A DNA stretch of 64,000 nucleotides from Haladaptatus litoreus (lineage in GTDB: Archaea > Halobacteriota > Halobacteria > Halobacteriales > Haladaptataceae): positions 248,001 through 312,000 of the forward strand of contig NZ_FTNO01000001.1 of the NCBI RefSeq assembly GCF_900156425.1, written 5' to 3'. The translations under genes were made by a program, and so were the position numbers. Each line of letters starts with the position of its first letter. Position 1 is the first letter of the stretch. Shown here in pieces: positions 6,467 through 17,037 of this stretch. A model generated the notes under the pieces. It was not told where the DNA came from. It did not search any database and saw only the letters and a list, made by a program, of their open reading frames with translations.

Positions 6467-8022
6467 TGCAACGGGAAGACCGACGCGCACTATCGAGGCA
6501 GTATTTCTCGAAAGAACGACTCGCAGAGCATCACTACCGCTCGTTTAACTCCTTCCTGACTCGCGGCATGCAGGAAGTTGTGACCGAGAAAGGCACTATC
6601 GACACGGACATCGGCGATAAAGAGGGCGAAGAACCGGTGTTCGTGGAACTAGGCGACGTTCGCGTCGTCACTCCGCGCGTGCGTGAGGCGGACGGGAGTG
6701 AAGAACTCCTCTATCCGCAGGAGGCTCGCCTCCGCAACATCACCTACGCCGCGCCGGTGTTCATGGAGATGACCATCGTCAAAGGTGAAGGCGACGACAA
6801 GCGAGTCGTCGATACGACCGAGACGAAGGTCGGCCGGATGCCGGTCATGGTCGGCTCCGAGAAATGTAACATCGCCAACTTCGAGGAAGAGGACTTGGTC
6901 GAAATCGGTGAAGACCCGGCCGACCCCGGTGGCTACTTTATCGTCAACGGTTCCGAGCGAGTGCTGATGACCTCGGAAGACCTCGCACCCAACAAGATTC
7001 TCGCCGAGTACGACACGAAGTACGGCGACGAAATTCAGGTCGCAAAGACGTTCAGCCAGCGCCGTGGATACCGCGCGCTGGTGCTGGTCGAGCGAACCCG
7101 CGACGGCCTGCTCGAAGTGTCGTTCCCGTCGGTTTCGGGAAGCGTCAACTTCGTCACGCTCGTTCGCGCGCTAGGACTCGAATCGGACGAGGAAATCGTC
7201 CACCGTGTCTCCGACGACCCGGAAATCGTGAAGTTCATGCTCGAAAATCTGGAGGCCGCGGAAGTCCAGACCCAAGAGGAGGCAATCGAGTCCCTCGGAA
7301 AGCGGGTCGCCTCCGGGCAGGGCAAAAACTACCAGTTGAAACGAGCGAACTACGTCATCGACCGCTACCTTCTGCCGCACCTCCACGAGGACGGCGTCGA
7401 GGAGGAGGAAGTTCGCATCAACAAGGCGTACTACCTCGCTCGAATGGCCGAGGCGTGTTTCGAACTCGCGCTGGGCCGACGCGATTCGGACGACAAAGAC
7501 CACTACGCCAACAAGCGTCTGAAGGTCTCCGGCGACCTGATGAAAGACCTGTTCCGCACGGCGCTGAACAAACTGGCACGGGACGTGAAGTACCAGCTTG
7601 AACGTGCGAACATGCGAAACCGACAGTTGTCGGTGAACACCGTCGTTCGTTCCGACGTGCTGACCGAGCGACTCGAACACCCGATTGCGACCGGAAACTG
7701 GGTCGGCGGCCGCTCCGGTGTGTCCCAGTTGGTTGACCGCACGGACTTCATGGGTGTGCTTTCACACCTTCGCCGTCTGCGTAGCCCGTTGTCGCGGAGT
7801 CAGCCCCACTTCGAGGCGCGCGACCTGCACGCGACCCAGTGGGGTCGCATTTGTCCCTCCGAAACGCCGGAAGGGCCGAACTGTGGGCTGGTGAAGAACT
7901 TCGCGCAAGCGATGGAACTCAGTCAGAACATCGAAGACGAACAGGAACTCAAACAGGAACTCTCGTCCATGGGTGTCGAGGGCATCCCCGGAATCGAGAG
8001 CATCGAAGGGAGCGCAGACTAA
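6466..8022 (+). CDS. rpoB2: DNA-directed RNA polymerase subunit B''
   Basis: 518-residue N-terminal half of the RPB2/beta homolog (protrusion and lobe regions). Haloarchaea split B into B'' and B'. Seen are the early YFSKERLAEHHYRSFNSFLT, VNGSERVLMTSEDLAPNK in the protrusion, and near the end ATQWGRICPSETPEGPNCGL, the conserved fork-region segment just before the split. The protein ends shortly after this motif, as expected for a natural split rather than a truncation. B' starts 3 bp after the stop. Confidence 0.97.
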   Translation: MQREDRRALSRQYFSKERLAEHHYRSFNSFLTRGMQEVVTEKGTIDTDIGDKEGEEPVFVELGDVRVVTPRVREADGSEELLYPQEARLRNITYAAPVFMEMTIVKGEGDDKRVVDTTETKVGRMPVMVGSEKCNIANFEEEDLVEIGEDPADPGGYFIVNGSERVLMTSEDLAPNKILAEYDTKYGDEIQVAKTFSQRRGYRALVLVERTRDGLLEVSFPSVSGSVNFVTLVRALGLESDEEIVHRVSDDPEIVKFMLENLEAAEVQTQEEAIESLGKRVASGQGKNYQLKRANYVIDRYLLPHLHEDGVEEEEVRINKAYYLARMAEACFELALGRRDSDDKDHYANKRLKVSGDLMKDLFRTALNKLARDVKYQLERANMRNRQLSVNTVVRSDVLTERLEHPIATGNWVGGRSGVSQLVDRTDFMGVLSHLRRLRSPLSRSQPHFEARDLHATQWGRICPSETPEGPNCGLVKNFAQAMELSQNIEDEQELKQELSSMGVEGIPGIESIEGSAD

Positions 8023-8025
8023 ATC

Positions 8026-9852
8026 ATGAGTCAGGGACGAGAAGCGAAAGTGTACGTCAACGGGAGTTTGGTCGGGACACACCCCGACCCGGAACAGCTC
8101 GCAAACCAAGTACGGGAGGCGCGCCGACGCGGCGACGTCAGTGAGATGGTGAACGTGTCGGTCAAAGACCGAACCCGCGAAGTCATCATCAACGCCGACG
8201 CGGGGCGTGCCCGCCGACCCCTGCTCGTTATCGAGGACGGCGAACCCCTCATCACCGAAGAGGAAATCGAAGCCGTCAAAGCGGGCGATTTCTCGTTCGA
8301 GGAACTCGTCGAGCGCGGTAAAATCGAGTTCATCGACGCCGAGGAAGAAGAGGACATCTACGTCGCGGTCGACGAAGGTGACCTCAACGAAGACCACACA
8401 CACCTCGAAATCGACCCACAACTCATCTTCGGCATCGGTGCCGGGATGATTCCGTACCCGGAACACAACGCCAGTCCGCGTATTACGATGGGTTCGGGGA
8501 TGATGAAACAGTCGCTCGGTCTGCCTGCGGCGAACTACCGGATTCGCCCGGACACGCGCCAGCACCTGTTCCACTATCCGCAGTTGTCGATGGTGAAGAC
8601 GCAGACGACGGAGCAAATCGGCTTCGACGACCGCCCTGCGGCGCAGAACTTCACCGTCGCGGTCATGAGCTACGAAGGGTTCAACATCGAGGACGCGCTC
8701 GTCCTCAACAGCGGGTCGGTCGACCGCGCGCTCGCGCGCTCGCACTTCTTCCGAACCTACGAGGGCGAAGAACGCCGGTACCCTGGCGGTCAGGAAGACC
8801 GATTCGAAATCCCGAGCGACGACGTGCGCGGCGCTCGCGGCGAGGACGCCTACACGCATCTGGACGAGGACGGTCTGGTCAACCCCGAGACGCGCGTTGA
8901 CGAAAACAGCGTCTTGTTGGGGAAGACGAGTCCGCCGCGATTCTTAGAAGAACCGGACGACATGGGCGGCCTGTCACCGCAAAAACGCCGTGAAACCAGT
9001 GTCACGATGCGGTCGGGCGAATCCGGGGTCGTTGACACGGTGACGCTGATGGAAGGCGAGGACGGCTCAAAACTGTCGAAAGTGTCCGTTCGTGACGAAC
9101 GAATCCCAGAACTCGGTGACAAGTTCGCATCACGGCACGGCCAGAAAGGTGTCGTCGGCCACATCGCGCCGCAGGAAGACATGCCCTTCACGCAGGAAGG
9201 TGTCGTCCCTGACCTTATCGTCAACCCACACGCGCTCCCGTCGCGCATGACGGTCGGGCACGTGCTGGAGATGATTGGCGGCAAAGTCGGCGCGCTGGAA
9301 GGACGGCGCGTCGATGGTACGGCGTTCACTGGCGAAGACAAAGAAGAACTCCGCTCGGCGCTCGAAGAACGCGGGTACAAATCCTCCGGTAAGGAAATCA
9401 TGTACTCTGGCGTGACGGGCGAGAAGATTGAAGCGGAAATCTTCGTCGGTACCATTCTGTACCACAAGCTGTACCACATGGTGTCGAACAAGCTCCACGC
9501 CCGGTCGCGCGGCCCGGTGCAGGTGCTAACTCGACAACCGACCGAAGGTCGTGCCCGTGAGGGTGGTCTTCGTGTCGGAGAGATGGAGCGTGAGGTGCTC
9601 ATCGGTCACGGTGCGGCGCTGGCGCTCAAAGAACGGCTTCTCGACTCTTCCGACCGCGAGTGGATTTACGTCTGCGGTCAGTGTGGAATGAGCGCAGTCG
9701 AGAACATCGACCAGAACCGCGTGTACTGTCCGAACTGTGAGGAGGAGACGGACATCCACGAAATCGAGATGAGCTACGCGTTCAAGCTCCTGCTCGACGA
9801 GATGAAGGCGCTCGGAATCGCCCCGCGACTCGAACTGGAGGACGCAGTCTAA
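8026..9852 (+). CDS. rpoB1: DNA-directed RNA polymerase subunit B'
   Basis: 608-residue C-terminal half of the B subunit, carrying the hybrid-binding domain, wall and clamp anchor. Diagnostic segments are [37 protein letters not shown] (part of the active-centre wall) and the zinc site CGQCGM...CPNCEEE near residues 548-568. B'' precedes it by 3 bp and rpoA1 follows after one base, a tight operon that should yield equimolar subunits. Confidence 0.97.
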   Translation: MSQGREAKVYVNGSLVGTHPDPEQLANQVREARRRGDVSEMVNVSVKDRTREVIINADAGRARRPLLVIEDGEPLITEEEIEAVKAGDFSFEELVERGKIEFIDAEEEEDIYVAVDEGDLNEDHTHLEIDPQLIFGIGAGMIPYPEHNASPRITMGSGMMKQSLGLPAANYRIRPDTRQHLFHYPQLSMVKTQTTEQIGFDDRPAAQNFTVAVMSYEGFNIEDALVLNSGSVDRALARSHFFRTYEGEERRYPGGQEDRFEIPSDDVRGARGEDAYTHLDEDGLVNPETRVDENSVLLGKTSPPRFLEEPDDMGGLSPQKRRETSVTMRSGESGVVDTVTLMEGEDGSKLSKVSVRDERIPELGDKFASRHGQKGVVGHIAPQEDMPFTQEGVVPDLIVNPHALPSRMTVGHVLEMIGGKVGALEGRRVDGTAFTGEDKEELRSALEERGYKSSGKEIMYSGVTGEKIEAEIFVGTILYHKLYHMVSNKLHARSRGPVQVLTRQPTEGRAREGGLRVGEMEREVLIGHGAALALKERLLDSSDREWIYVCGQCGMSAVENIDQNRVYCPNCEEETDIHEIEMSYAFKLLLDEMKALGIAPRLELEDAV

Positions 9853-9853
9853 C

Positions 9854-12784
9854 ATGGCAACGAATCAAACTCCCAAGGAAATCGGCTCTATCAGCTTCGG
9901 CCTGATGGACCCGGAGGAGTACCGCGAGATGTCGGCGACGAAAATTATTACCGCCGACACGTACGACGACGACGGGTTCCCAATCGACATGGGACTCATG
10001 GACCCACGACTGGGCGTCATCGACCCCGGTCTGGAATGCAAGACCTGCGGGCAACACTCCGGGTCGTGTAACGGTCACTTCGGCCACATCGAACTCGCCG
10101 CGCCGGTCATCCACGTCGGCTTCACGAAACTCATCCGCAGATTACTTCGCGGAACCTGTCGCGACTGTTCCCGACTCCTCTTGACCGAGGACGAACAGGA
10201 AAAGTATCACAGCATGCTGAGTCGGACGAGGGAACTCGGTAACGACCTCACCGACGTGACGAAGGCGGCGATTCGGGAAGCCCGTAAGAAAGACCGCTGT
10301 CCGCACTGTGGGGAAGTTCAGTACGACATCAACCACGAGAAACCGACGACCTACTACGAGGTACAACAGGTTCTCACGAGCGAGTATTCGGAGCGCATCG
10401 CGTCCGCGATGCAAGGTCGTGACGAGGACGGCGAAGAGGACGAAGACCGCGACCCAATCGCGCCGCCGGAACTCGCGGAGCAGACGGACATCGACCTCTC
10501 GCGTATCAACCAGATAATTTCGGGCGAGTTCCGCCCACGAGAGGAAGACCGGAAAGCCATCGAGAAGGCACTTTCCATCGACCTCACCACCGAGGACATG
10601 AACAAGTTGATGCCCTCGGACATCCGCGACTGGTTCGAGGACATTCCGGATTCGGACATCGAAGTGCTCGGTATCGACGCAGACCGCTCGCGTCCTGAGT
10701 GGATGATTCTCACCGTCTTGCCCGTGCCGCCGGTGACTGCCCGTCCGTCGATTACACTGGACAACGGCCAGCGCTCCGAGGACGACCTGACCCACAAACT
10801 AGTGGACATCATCCGCATCAACCAGCGATTCATGGAGAACCGTGAGGCTGGTGCCCCACAGCTGATTATCGAGGACTTGTGGGAACTGCTCCAGTACCAC
10901 GTCACGACGTTCATGGACAACGAGATTTCGGGAACGCCACCCGCCCGTCACCGCTCCGGGCGTCCGCTGAAGACGCTCTCCCAGCGGTTGAAGGGTAAGG
11001 AAGGGCGCTTCCGTGGCTCGCTGTCCGGAAAGCGTGTGAACTTCTCGGCGCGTACCGTCATTTCGCCCGACCCGACGCTCTCGCTGAACGAAGTCGGTGT
11101 GCCGCAACGTGTCGCCCGCGAGATGACTCAGACGATGAACGTCACGCCGCGCAACATCGAGGAAGCGCAACGATACGTTCGAAACGGTCCGGAGGGTCAT
11201 CCAGGTGCGAACTACGTCAAACGACCCGACGGACGACGACTCAAAGTTACGGAAAAGAACTGTGAGGAACTGTCGGAGAAGGTCGAACCCGGATGGGAAG
11301 TCAACCGCCACCTTGTGGACGGTGACATCGTCATCTTCAACCGACAGCCATCCCTCCACCGGATGTCCATCATGGCCCACGAAGTGGTCGTGATGCCGTA
11401 CAAGACGTTCCGACTGAACACTGTTGTCTGTCCGCCGTACAACGCGGACTTCGACGGGGACGAGATGAACATGCACGCCCTCCAAAACGAGGAAGCACGC
11501 GCGGAGGCGCGCGTGCTCATGCGCGTGCAGGAACAAATCCTGTCCCCGCGCTTCGGTGAGAACATCATCGGCGCGATTCAAGACCACATCTCCGGAACGT
11601 ATCTGCTCACGCACGAGAACCCGCAGTTCAACGAGACGCAGGCGCTCGACCTGCTTCGTGCGACTCGAATCGACGAACTGCCGGAGCCCGACGGTGAGGA
11701 AGAAGACGGAACGCCGTACTGGACTGGCCGGACGCTGTTCTCGGAACTCCTCCCCGATGGACTGGAACTCGAATTTACGAGTTCGGCTGGCGACACCGTC
11801 GTCATCGAAAATGGTCAACACATTAGCGGAACCATCGACGAGGACGCGGTCGGCGCGTTCGGCGGAGAAATTGTTGACACCATCTGTAAGGTGTACGGCG
11901 AAACCCGTGCCCGCCACTTCATCAACGAAGTTGCGACGCTGGCGATGCGTGCCATCATGCACTTTGGTTTCTCCATCGCAATCGACGACGAGACGATTCC
12001 GACGGCGGCCCAAGAGCAGATCGACGAGGCAATCGACAACGCCTACGAGCGCGTCCAAGACCTCATCACGACCTACGAGAACGGCGAGCTCGAATCCCTG
12101 CCGGGTCGAACGGTGGACGAGACGCTCGAAATGAAAATCATGCAGACGCTCGGCAAGGCCCGTGACTCTGCCGGTGACATCGCGGAAGACCACTTCGCGG
12201 ACGACAACCCAGCAGTCATCATGGCCGAATCCGGTGCGCGTGGGTCGCTTCTGAACCTGACCCAGATGGCTGGCTGTGTCGGCCAGCAGGCAGTTCGGGG
12301 CGAGCGAATCAACCGCGGGTACGAAGACCGCACGCTCAGCCACTTCCAAGCGGACGACCTGTCCGCGGACGCCCACGGCTTCGTGGAGAACTCCTACACT
12401 GGCGGCCTGAGTCCGCTCGAGTTCTTCTTCCACGCGATGGGTGGCCGAGAGGGACTCGTGGACACGGCAGTTCGTACCTCCAAATCCGGCTACCTCCAGC
12501 GTCGTCTGATTAACGCGCTGTCCGAACTCGAAACGCAGTACGACGGTACGGTGCGCGACACCAGCGACACCATCGTTCAGTTCGAGTTCGGTGAGGACGG
12601 CACCTCGCCGGTTCGGGTGTCCTCCGACGAGGAGAATCCAATCGACGTGGAACACATCGCGGACAAAATCATAGACGAGGAGTTCGACAGCGAGAACCGC
12701 AAACTGGAGTTCCTCGGCGAGCGCCAACCGCCGACGAACCTCTCCGAACACGCCGACGCACGGCAGGTGGAATCAGATGACTGA
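9854..12784 (+). CDS. rpoA1: DNA-directed RNA polymerase subunit A'
   Basis: 976-residue N-terminal portion of the RPB1/beta' homolog. It has the catalytic Mg-binding loop [12 protein letters not shown] (DFDGD at residues 532-536). It also has the clamp zinc site CKTCG...CNGHFGH from C62 and further Cys pairs (CRDC, CPHC). The rudder/lid region around [20 protein letters not shown] is intact. A variable acidic insertion ([11 protein letters not shown], near residue 195) is a halophile feature. The stop overlaps the rpoA2 start by 8 bp. Confidence 0.97.
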   Translation: MATNQTPKEIGSISFGLMDPEEYREMSATKIITADTYDDDGFPIDMGLMDPRLGVIDPGLECKTCGQHSGSCNGHFGHIELAAPVIHVGFTKLIRRLLRGTCRDCSRLLLTEDEQEKYHSMLSRTRELGNDLTDVTKAAIREARKKDRCPHCGEVQYDINHEKPTTYYEVQQVLTSEYSERIASAMQGRDEDGEEDEDRDPIAPPELAEQTDIDLSRINQIISGEFRPREEDRKAIEKALSIDLTTEDMNKLMPSDIRDWFEDIPDSDIEVLGIDADRSRPEWMILTVLPVPPVTARPSITLDNGQRSEDDLTHKLVDIIRINQRFMENREAGAPQLIIEDLWELLQYHVTTFMDNEISGTPPARHRSGRPLKTLSQRLKGKEGRFRGSLSGKRVNFSARTVISPDPTLSLNEVGVPQRVAREMTQTMNVTPRNIEEAQRYVRNGPEGHPGANYVKRPDGRRLKVTEKNCEELSEKVEPGWEVNRHLVDGDIVIFNRQPSLHRMSIMAHEVVVMPYKTFRLNTVVCPPYNADFDGDEMNMHALQNEEARAEARVLMRVQEQILSPRFGENIIGAIQDHISGTYLLTHENPQFNETQALDLLRATRIDELPEPDGEEEDGTPYWTGRTLFSELLPDGLELEFTSSAGDTVVIENGQHISGTIDEDAVGAFGGEIVDTICKVYGETRARHFINEVATLAMRAIMHFGFSIAIDDETIPTAAQEQIDEAIDNAYERVQDLITTYENGELESLPGRTVDETLEMKIMQTLGKARDSAGDIAEDHFADDNPAVIMAESGARGSLLNLTQMAGCVGQQAVRGERINRGYEDRTLSHFQADDLSADAHGFVENSYTGGLSPLEFFFHAMGGREGLVDTAVRTSKSGYLQRRLINALSELETQYDGTVRDTSDTIVQFEFGEDGTSPVRVSSDEENPIDVEHIADKIIDEEFDSENRKLEFLGERQPPTNLSEHADARQVESDD

Positions 12785-13961
12785 AGTTACGGACGACATG
12801 GAGGCAATCGTAGAGGACACGGAGCTTCCGCGACGCCTCAAAGACGAAGTGTACGAAACCATCGAATCGCGCGACGGGATTTCCGTCGAACAAGTAGACG
12901 AAATCGCACGCGCGGTCGAAACACGCTACTTCAACACGCGAGTTGACCCGCTCGACCCGGTCGGAACGGTGAGCGCCCAATCCATCGGAGAACCGGGAAC
13001 GCAGATGACGATGAACACGTTCCACTATGCGGGTGTGGCAGAAATCGACGTGACCCAAGGGCTTCCGCGACTCATCGAACTCGTGGACGCCCGGAAGACG
13101 CCGGACACGCCGATGATGACGGTGCATCTGGACGACGAACACGCCGACAACCGCGAACGCGCTCACGAAGTCGTCTGGCAAATCGAGGCGACGAAAATCC
13201 TCGCGCTCGGTGACATCTCGACAAACGTCGCCGACATGATCGTCTCAATCAACCTGAACGAGGACACGCTCGAAGAGCGGATGATTACGCCCGACGAAGT
13301 CGCGGGAATCATCGAAGACAGCCTCGGTGTCGAGACGAACCAGCAGGGGACGGTCATCGAGTTCGGTCCCGACCAACCGAGTTACCGCAAACTCCTCCAG
13401 TTGGTCGAAGAACTCCGCGAAATCGTCTTCAAGGGAATCGAGGACATCACCCGCGTCGTCATCCGGAAGGAGAAAATGGACGACGACAGCGAGGAGTTCG
13501 TCCTCTACACCGAAGGCTCCGCGTTCGGTGACGTTATCGAAATCGACGGCGTGGACGCCTCGCGCACCACGTCGAACAACATCCACGAGATTTACCGCAA
13601 TCTCGGCGTCGAAGCGGCCCGCGAAGCCATCATCGAGGAGACGATGGATACGCTGGAAGAACAGGGTCTCGACGATGTGAACGTTCGACACCTGATGCTG
13701 GTGTCGGACATCATGACCAACCGAGGTACCATCGAATCTATCGGTCGCCACGGTATCTCCGGCAGCAAGGAATCCGTCCTCGCGCGGGCGGCGTTCGAGG
13801 TGACGGTGAACCACCTGCTCGATGCCGCCATCCACGGCGAAATCGACGACCTGAACGGCGTCATTGAGAACGTCATCGTTGGCAAGCCAATCAAACTCGG
13901 CACGGGTGACGTTGACCTCCGGATGGGCTCGGTCAGTCGCGGCGCAGAGCCTTCGGACTGA
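12777..13961 (+). CDS. rpoA2: DNA-directed RNA polymerase subunit A''
   Basis: 394-residue C-terminal part of the RPB1 homolog, including the trigger loop segment [19 protein letters not shown] and the jaw and clamp-closing helices ([19 protein letters not shown] near the C-terminus). Length is normal for the archaeal A'' subunit and no intein is present. It overlaps rpoA1 by 8 bp, and its last base is the first base of the nusA start codon. Confidence 0.97.
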   Translation: MTEVTDDMEAIVEDTELPRRLKDEVYETIESRDGISVEQVDEIARAVETRYFNTRVDPLDPVGTVSAQSIGEPGTQMTMNTFHYAGVAEIDVTQGLPRLIELVDARKTPDTPMMTVHLDDEHADNRERAHEVVWQIEATKILALGDISTNVADMIVSINLNEDTLEERMITPDEVAGIIEDSLGVETNQQGTVIEFGPDQPSYRKLLQLVEELREIVFKGIEDITRVVIRKEKMDDDSEEFVLYTEGSAFGDVIEIDGVDASRTTSNNIHEIYRNLGVEAAREAIIEETMDTLEEQGLDDVNVRHLMLVSDIMTNRGTIESIGRHGISGSKESVLARAAFEVTVNHLLDAAIHGEIDDLNGVIENVIVGKPIKLGTGDVDLRMGSVSRGAEPSD

Positions 13962-14413
13962 TGACGGTCACCCTTTCCGACACGGCACGCCAGTACATCG
14001 CCCTCTTCGAGGACGAAACGGGCGCGACGGCCCGTGACTGTGTCGTGTTGACAGAGGAGAACGAAACTACGGATGGCGAGGATGTAAATCGCATCATCTT
14101 CGTCGTCAAGCCGGGCGAGATGGCGCAAGCCATCGGCCCCGGCGGCGAGAGCGTTCAGGCGGTCGAAGACCGCCTCGACGCGAACGTGGAACTGGTGGAA
14201 GACGCGGACAGCGCGGACACCTTCGTCGCAAACGCGCTCGCTCCGGCGGAAGTTCTCCACGTTACCATCAGCGAGAACGACGACACGGTGGCCTACGCAG
14301 AAGTTGCGCAGGCCGACACCGGGGTCGCCATCGGTGCTGGCGGTCGCAACATCGAGGCGGCGAAATTGCTGTCGGAACGCCACTTCGACGTGGACGACAT
14401 CCAGTTGACCTGA
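13961..14413 (+). CDS. nusA: NusA-like transcription factor (two KH domains)
   Basis: 150 residues made of two KH domains: GPGGESVQAVEDRLDANVEL (first GxxG, about residue 56) and GAGGRNIEAAKLLSERHFDV (second GxxG, about residue 126). Archaeal NusA lacks the N-terminal polymerase-binding and S1 domains of bacterial NusA and is thought to bind nascent RNA during elongation or termination. Overlaps the rpoA2 stop by one base (TGATG). T-rich sequence follows the gene. Confidence 0.93.
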   Translation: MTVTLSDTARQYIALFEDETGATARDCVVLTEENETTDGEDVNRIIFVVKPGEMAQAIGPGGESVQAVEDRLDANVELVEDADSADTFVANALAPAEVLHVTISENDDTVAYAEVAQADTGVAIGAGGRNIEAAKLLSERHFDVDDIQLT

Positions 14414-14417
14414 ATCG

Positions 14418-14437
14418 AATCGTTTTTGCTGTTTTCT
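14418..14437 (+). terminator. T-rich terminator after nusA
   Basis: CGTTTTTGCTGTTTTCTG directly follows the nusA stop. Runs of T without a hairpin are typical archaeal terminators. This would end the polymerase operon and separate it from rps12, which has its own promoter. Confidence 0.4.
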
Positions 14438-14597
14438 GTGGATTCTCGTTTTTCGATTCGTTGTAACTGGAGCGGTACACTCGACATCGTCCAACGAATC
14501 CGTTGGCTGTGCTTAGACTCACTGAAACGCGCTCAAATCGCTCTATCGTACCCTTTCGAGCGACCTGCGGGCGTAACGCCGAACCCAAAAGACACTG

Positions 14598-14603
14598 TTT
14601 AAG
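14598..14603 (+). promoter_or_regulatory. TATA element of rps12-rps7
   Basis: TTTAAG 28-33 bp before the rps12 ATG, predicting an essentially leaderless mRNA. Confidence 0.55.
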
Positions 14604-14630
14604 TAGCTCCATCGAATAGTCCACAGCATA

Positions 14631-15059
14631 ATGGCGAACGGTAAGTACGCGGCTCGGAAGCTGAAGAAAGACCGCCAGAATCACCGGTGGTCTGACTCCG
14701 ATTACGCCCGACGAGAGCGTGGTCTCGGTGAGAAATCCGACCCTCTCGAAGGTGCGCCGCAAGGCCGAGGTATCGTGCTGGAGAAAGTGGGCATCGAAGC
14801 GAAACAGCCCAACTCCGCAATTCGAAAATGTGTCCGTGTCCAGCTTATCAAGAACGGTAAGCAGGTGACGGCGTTCTGCCCCGGCGACGGTGCAATCTCG
14901 TTCATCGACGAACACGACGAGGTTACCATCGCGGGTATCGGCGGTGCGAAAGGTCGTGCAATGGGTGACCTTTCCGGCGTCAACTACAAAGTGGAGAAAG
15001 TCAACGGCGTGAGCATGGAAGAACTGGTTCGCGGCAATGCGGAAAAACCGGTGCGATAA
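14631..15059 (+). CDS. rps12: 30S ribosomal protein S12 (uS12)
   Basis: 142 residues, the archaeal/eukaryotic length of uS12, a decoding-centre protein of the small subunit. The conserved [20 protein letters not shown] is present, followed by [17 protein letters not shown] and [18 protein letters not shown]. The lysine/proline loop near the decoding site looks normal. It has a separate TATA element and is followed 3 bp later by rps7, the conserved archaeal S12-S7 pair. Confidence 0.97.
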   Translation: MANGKYAARKLKKDRQNHRWSDSDYARRERGLGEKSDPLEGAPQGRGIVLEKVGIEAKQPNSAIRKCVRVQLIKNGKQVTAFCPGDGAISFIDEHDEVTIAGIGGAKGRAMGDLSGVNYKVEKVNGVSMEELVRGNAEKPVR

Positions 15060-15062
15060 ATC

Positions 15063-15680
15063 ATGAGTGCAGACGAAGAACAACCAGAACCCGACGCACA
15101 CGTTGGAACGGAAGGCGAAGGTGCCACCGCGGAACTGTTCGGCACGTGGGACGTGACGAACATCGAGTTCAGCGACCCGAGCACGGAACGCTACATCTCG
15201 GTGACGCCCGTCGCACACACGATGGGTCGCCACGCTGGCAAGCAGTTCCAGAAGAGCGAAGTCAGCATCGTCGAGCGTCTCATCAACCGTCTCATGCAGA
15301 CCGAAGAGAACACGGGCAAGAAACAGCAAACGATGAAAATCGTCCGCAACGCGTTCGACATCGTACACGAGCGCACCGAGGAGAACCCGGTGCAGGTGCT
15401 CGTCCGCGCAGTCGAGAACGCCGCCCCGCGTGAGGAAACCGTCCGCCTCAAATACGGTGGCATCTCCGTCCCGAAAGCAGTCGACGTTGCGCCCCAGCGC
15501 CGTGTCGACCAGTCGCTCAAATTCATCGCAGAAGGCGCCTACGGTGCCTCGTTCAAGACCGCGACGGACGCCGAGGAGGCACTGGCACAGCAACTCATCG
15601 GTGCCGCGGATTACGACGTGCAGGCATACGCGATTAACCAGAAAGAAGAGAAAGAGCGCGTCGCTGCTGCGGCACGCTAA
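15063..15680 (+). CDS. rps7: 30S ribosomal protein S7 (uS7)
   Basis: 205 residues; primary 16S rRNA head-binding protein. An acidic N-terminal extension (about 20 residues) precedes the fold, as usual in halophiles. Core segments are HAGKQFQKSEVSIVERLINR, ENPVQVLVRAVENAAPREE and the terminal KKEEKERVAAAAR-like tail. It follows rps12 by 3 bp. EF-2, which often completes this operon, is here separated by a non-coding segment and a divergent gene. Confidence 0.97.
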   Translation: MSADEEQPEPDAHVGTEGEGATAELFGTWDVTNIEFSDPSTERYISVTPVAHTMGRHAGKQFQKSEVSIVERLINRLMQTEENTGKKQQTMKIVRNAFDIVHERTEENPVQVLVRAVENAAPREETVRLKYGGISVPKAVDVAPQRRVDQSLKFIAEGAYGASFKTATDAEEALAQQLIGAADYDVQAYAINQKEEKERVAAAAR

Positions 15681-16140
15681 ATTCGGTTTCCTTCCCTCTG
15701 GACTCGATTTTCACGTTTTATTTTTGCTCTTTCAGCGACGGCGTTTTTGATACGAGGTCGTTTTGTTAGCGGTGTACAATCGACAATCGGTCGCGCAAAC
15801 AACCGCAGAGGTATCGCTGGCAGTTGTGATTGTTACGATTGTAGAGGTATATGGCTAGCAATTCACGACTCCAAACTAACCGCCTCCGCTACCGCACCGC
15901 GACGGCCACGTTCCTCCCCAACCGATTCCTTCACTCGCTGTCGCTCGTTTCAGTCATCCACCATCAGATAGTCATTCACCATCAGAGGCAAGCTCCGACG
16001 AGCCATTCGCTCGCTCCTCCGTCGCTCACGAAGACCTCGCACGTTGTCGGCACAGACCCTCGGACGCCGTGTCCTCGGGTCAGTGCAAGCGCGCGCCACA
16101 GTGGTCGTGTCGATAGCCGATTCACGTTGAAAATTGGAGT
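15681..16140. other. 460-bp gene-free stretch after rps7
   Basis: It holds a T-rich rps7 terminator region (about 15705-15728) and, from about 15850, a dispersed repeat also found near 37.4-37.7 kb. Frames here translate low-complexity Ser/Thr/His-rich peptides and share the repeat at DNA level, so no gene is called. Confidence 0.6.
15855..16106. repeat. Dispersed intergenic repeat family 1, copy A
   Basis: Shares with 37422-37700, in the same order, CGACTCCAA plus AACCGCC near the start, CCTCCCCAACCGATTCCTT (15913-15931), GACGAGCCATTCG followed by GTCGCTCACGAAGACCTC (16021-16038), CGTGTCCTC and GCGCGCCAC. Copy A lies about 35 bp past the 3' end of a minus-strand gene, as does copy B. No protein or terminal inverted repeat is seen. 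Confidence 0.65.
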
Positions 16141-16911
16141 TCAGTCCGCGGCTTGCCCGTCTTCGTTCCCATCAAGAACGTACTCTTCGGCGGCGTCCAC
16201 GAGCGCCTTCCGATATTCGCTCTCGTCGGGGTCGTCTACGAGCGAGAGGAACCGATATTTGAACCCCTGCACGTCCACGGTCGGGGCGTCACCTGAGGCA
16301 GTGCGGGCGAGGTCGTAGAGGCGATGGTCGCGCCCCACGAGGCCGTGGCGCTCGACCAGTGCGAGGGCGAAGGCGGCGTTCACGGCGGTCATCTCGGGGT
16401 CGGTGGTCGCGGTCATTCGCCTCCCGCGTGGGTGGGTTGGACGGTCTGCAACTGCCGTGGCGAGTTCGGATTCGAGGAACGCGACGAGTTTGTCGCTCGG
16501 GCCAACCCGGAGGGTGATGTCGTCGGCGTAGATGTCTTTCATGTGGTTCGCAATCTGGTAGCAGTGGGTGAGTTTCCGGCGCTCGACCGACTTTCCCGCG
16601 AACGCGAGGAACAGGGCTTCCGCGGTCGATTGTGTGTGCGATGGATGGGACTGCTCGTTGCGGGCCATGTGTGAATATTCGTGGAGCGCGAGTTCGCGAG
16701 CCATCGCACTCGTCGCGGCCTGCCGTGAGATGTTGAGGATGTGGTGGTCGCCGGGATGAGACGTCCACGTTCGCTCGTCTGGGTCGTCACGAACGCGAAC
16801 GTGGACTGGCCTATCGAGGTCGTGTTCGGTTTCGAACAGGTCGGAGGCGCTGAGAAACGGGGTTGGGGGCGTAGAACCGTGTACTCGTATATCCATGCGT
16901 GTTGTTGACAC
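16141..16911 (-). CDS. DUF5781 family protein with HExxH motif
   Basis: 256 residues, resembling the haloarchaeal DUF5781 family (N-terminal MDIRVHG, FLSASDLFETEHDLDRPV). It carries HEYSHM at residues 77-82, an HExxH zinc-peptidase motif on a likely helix (ARELALHEYSHMARNEQSH), so it may be a metalloprotease or a derived non-catalytic relative. No signal peptide or membrane segment, hence cytoplasmic. A shorter start at residue 6 (MDIRVHG) is possible. It is transcribed divergently from EF-2 with about 125 bp between. Its substrate is unknown. Confidence 0.75.
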   Translation of the reverse strand: MSTTRMDIRVHGSTPPTPFLSASDLFETEHDLDRPVHVRVRDDPDERTWTSHPGDHHILNISRQAATSAMARELALHEYSHMARNEQSHPSHTQSTAEALFLAFAGKSVERRKLTHCYQIANHMKDIYADDITLRVGPSDKLVAFLESELATAVADRPTHPRGRRMTATTDPEMTAVNAAFALALVERHGLVGRDHRLYDLARTASGDAPTVDVQGFKYRFLSLVDDPDESEYRKALVDAAEEYVLDGNEDGQAAD

Positions 16912-17037
16912 GCCCTGGGTGGGTATTACTCTTGTGCCGTATGAGACTATTTGACAGGGTAATGGGCCATTTCCGGGAGATTTCCGGACGCGAAAACACT
17001 ACGCTTTTCAACCTCGTACAGGTAGGAATAGCCATAT

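Noticed and set aside
15851..16318. 155-codon plus-strand frame
   Set aside because: Low-complexity peptide over dispersed repeat family 1 and the 3' end of the DUF5781 gene; the match to the frame at 37428-37646 is at DNA level.
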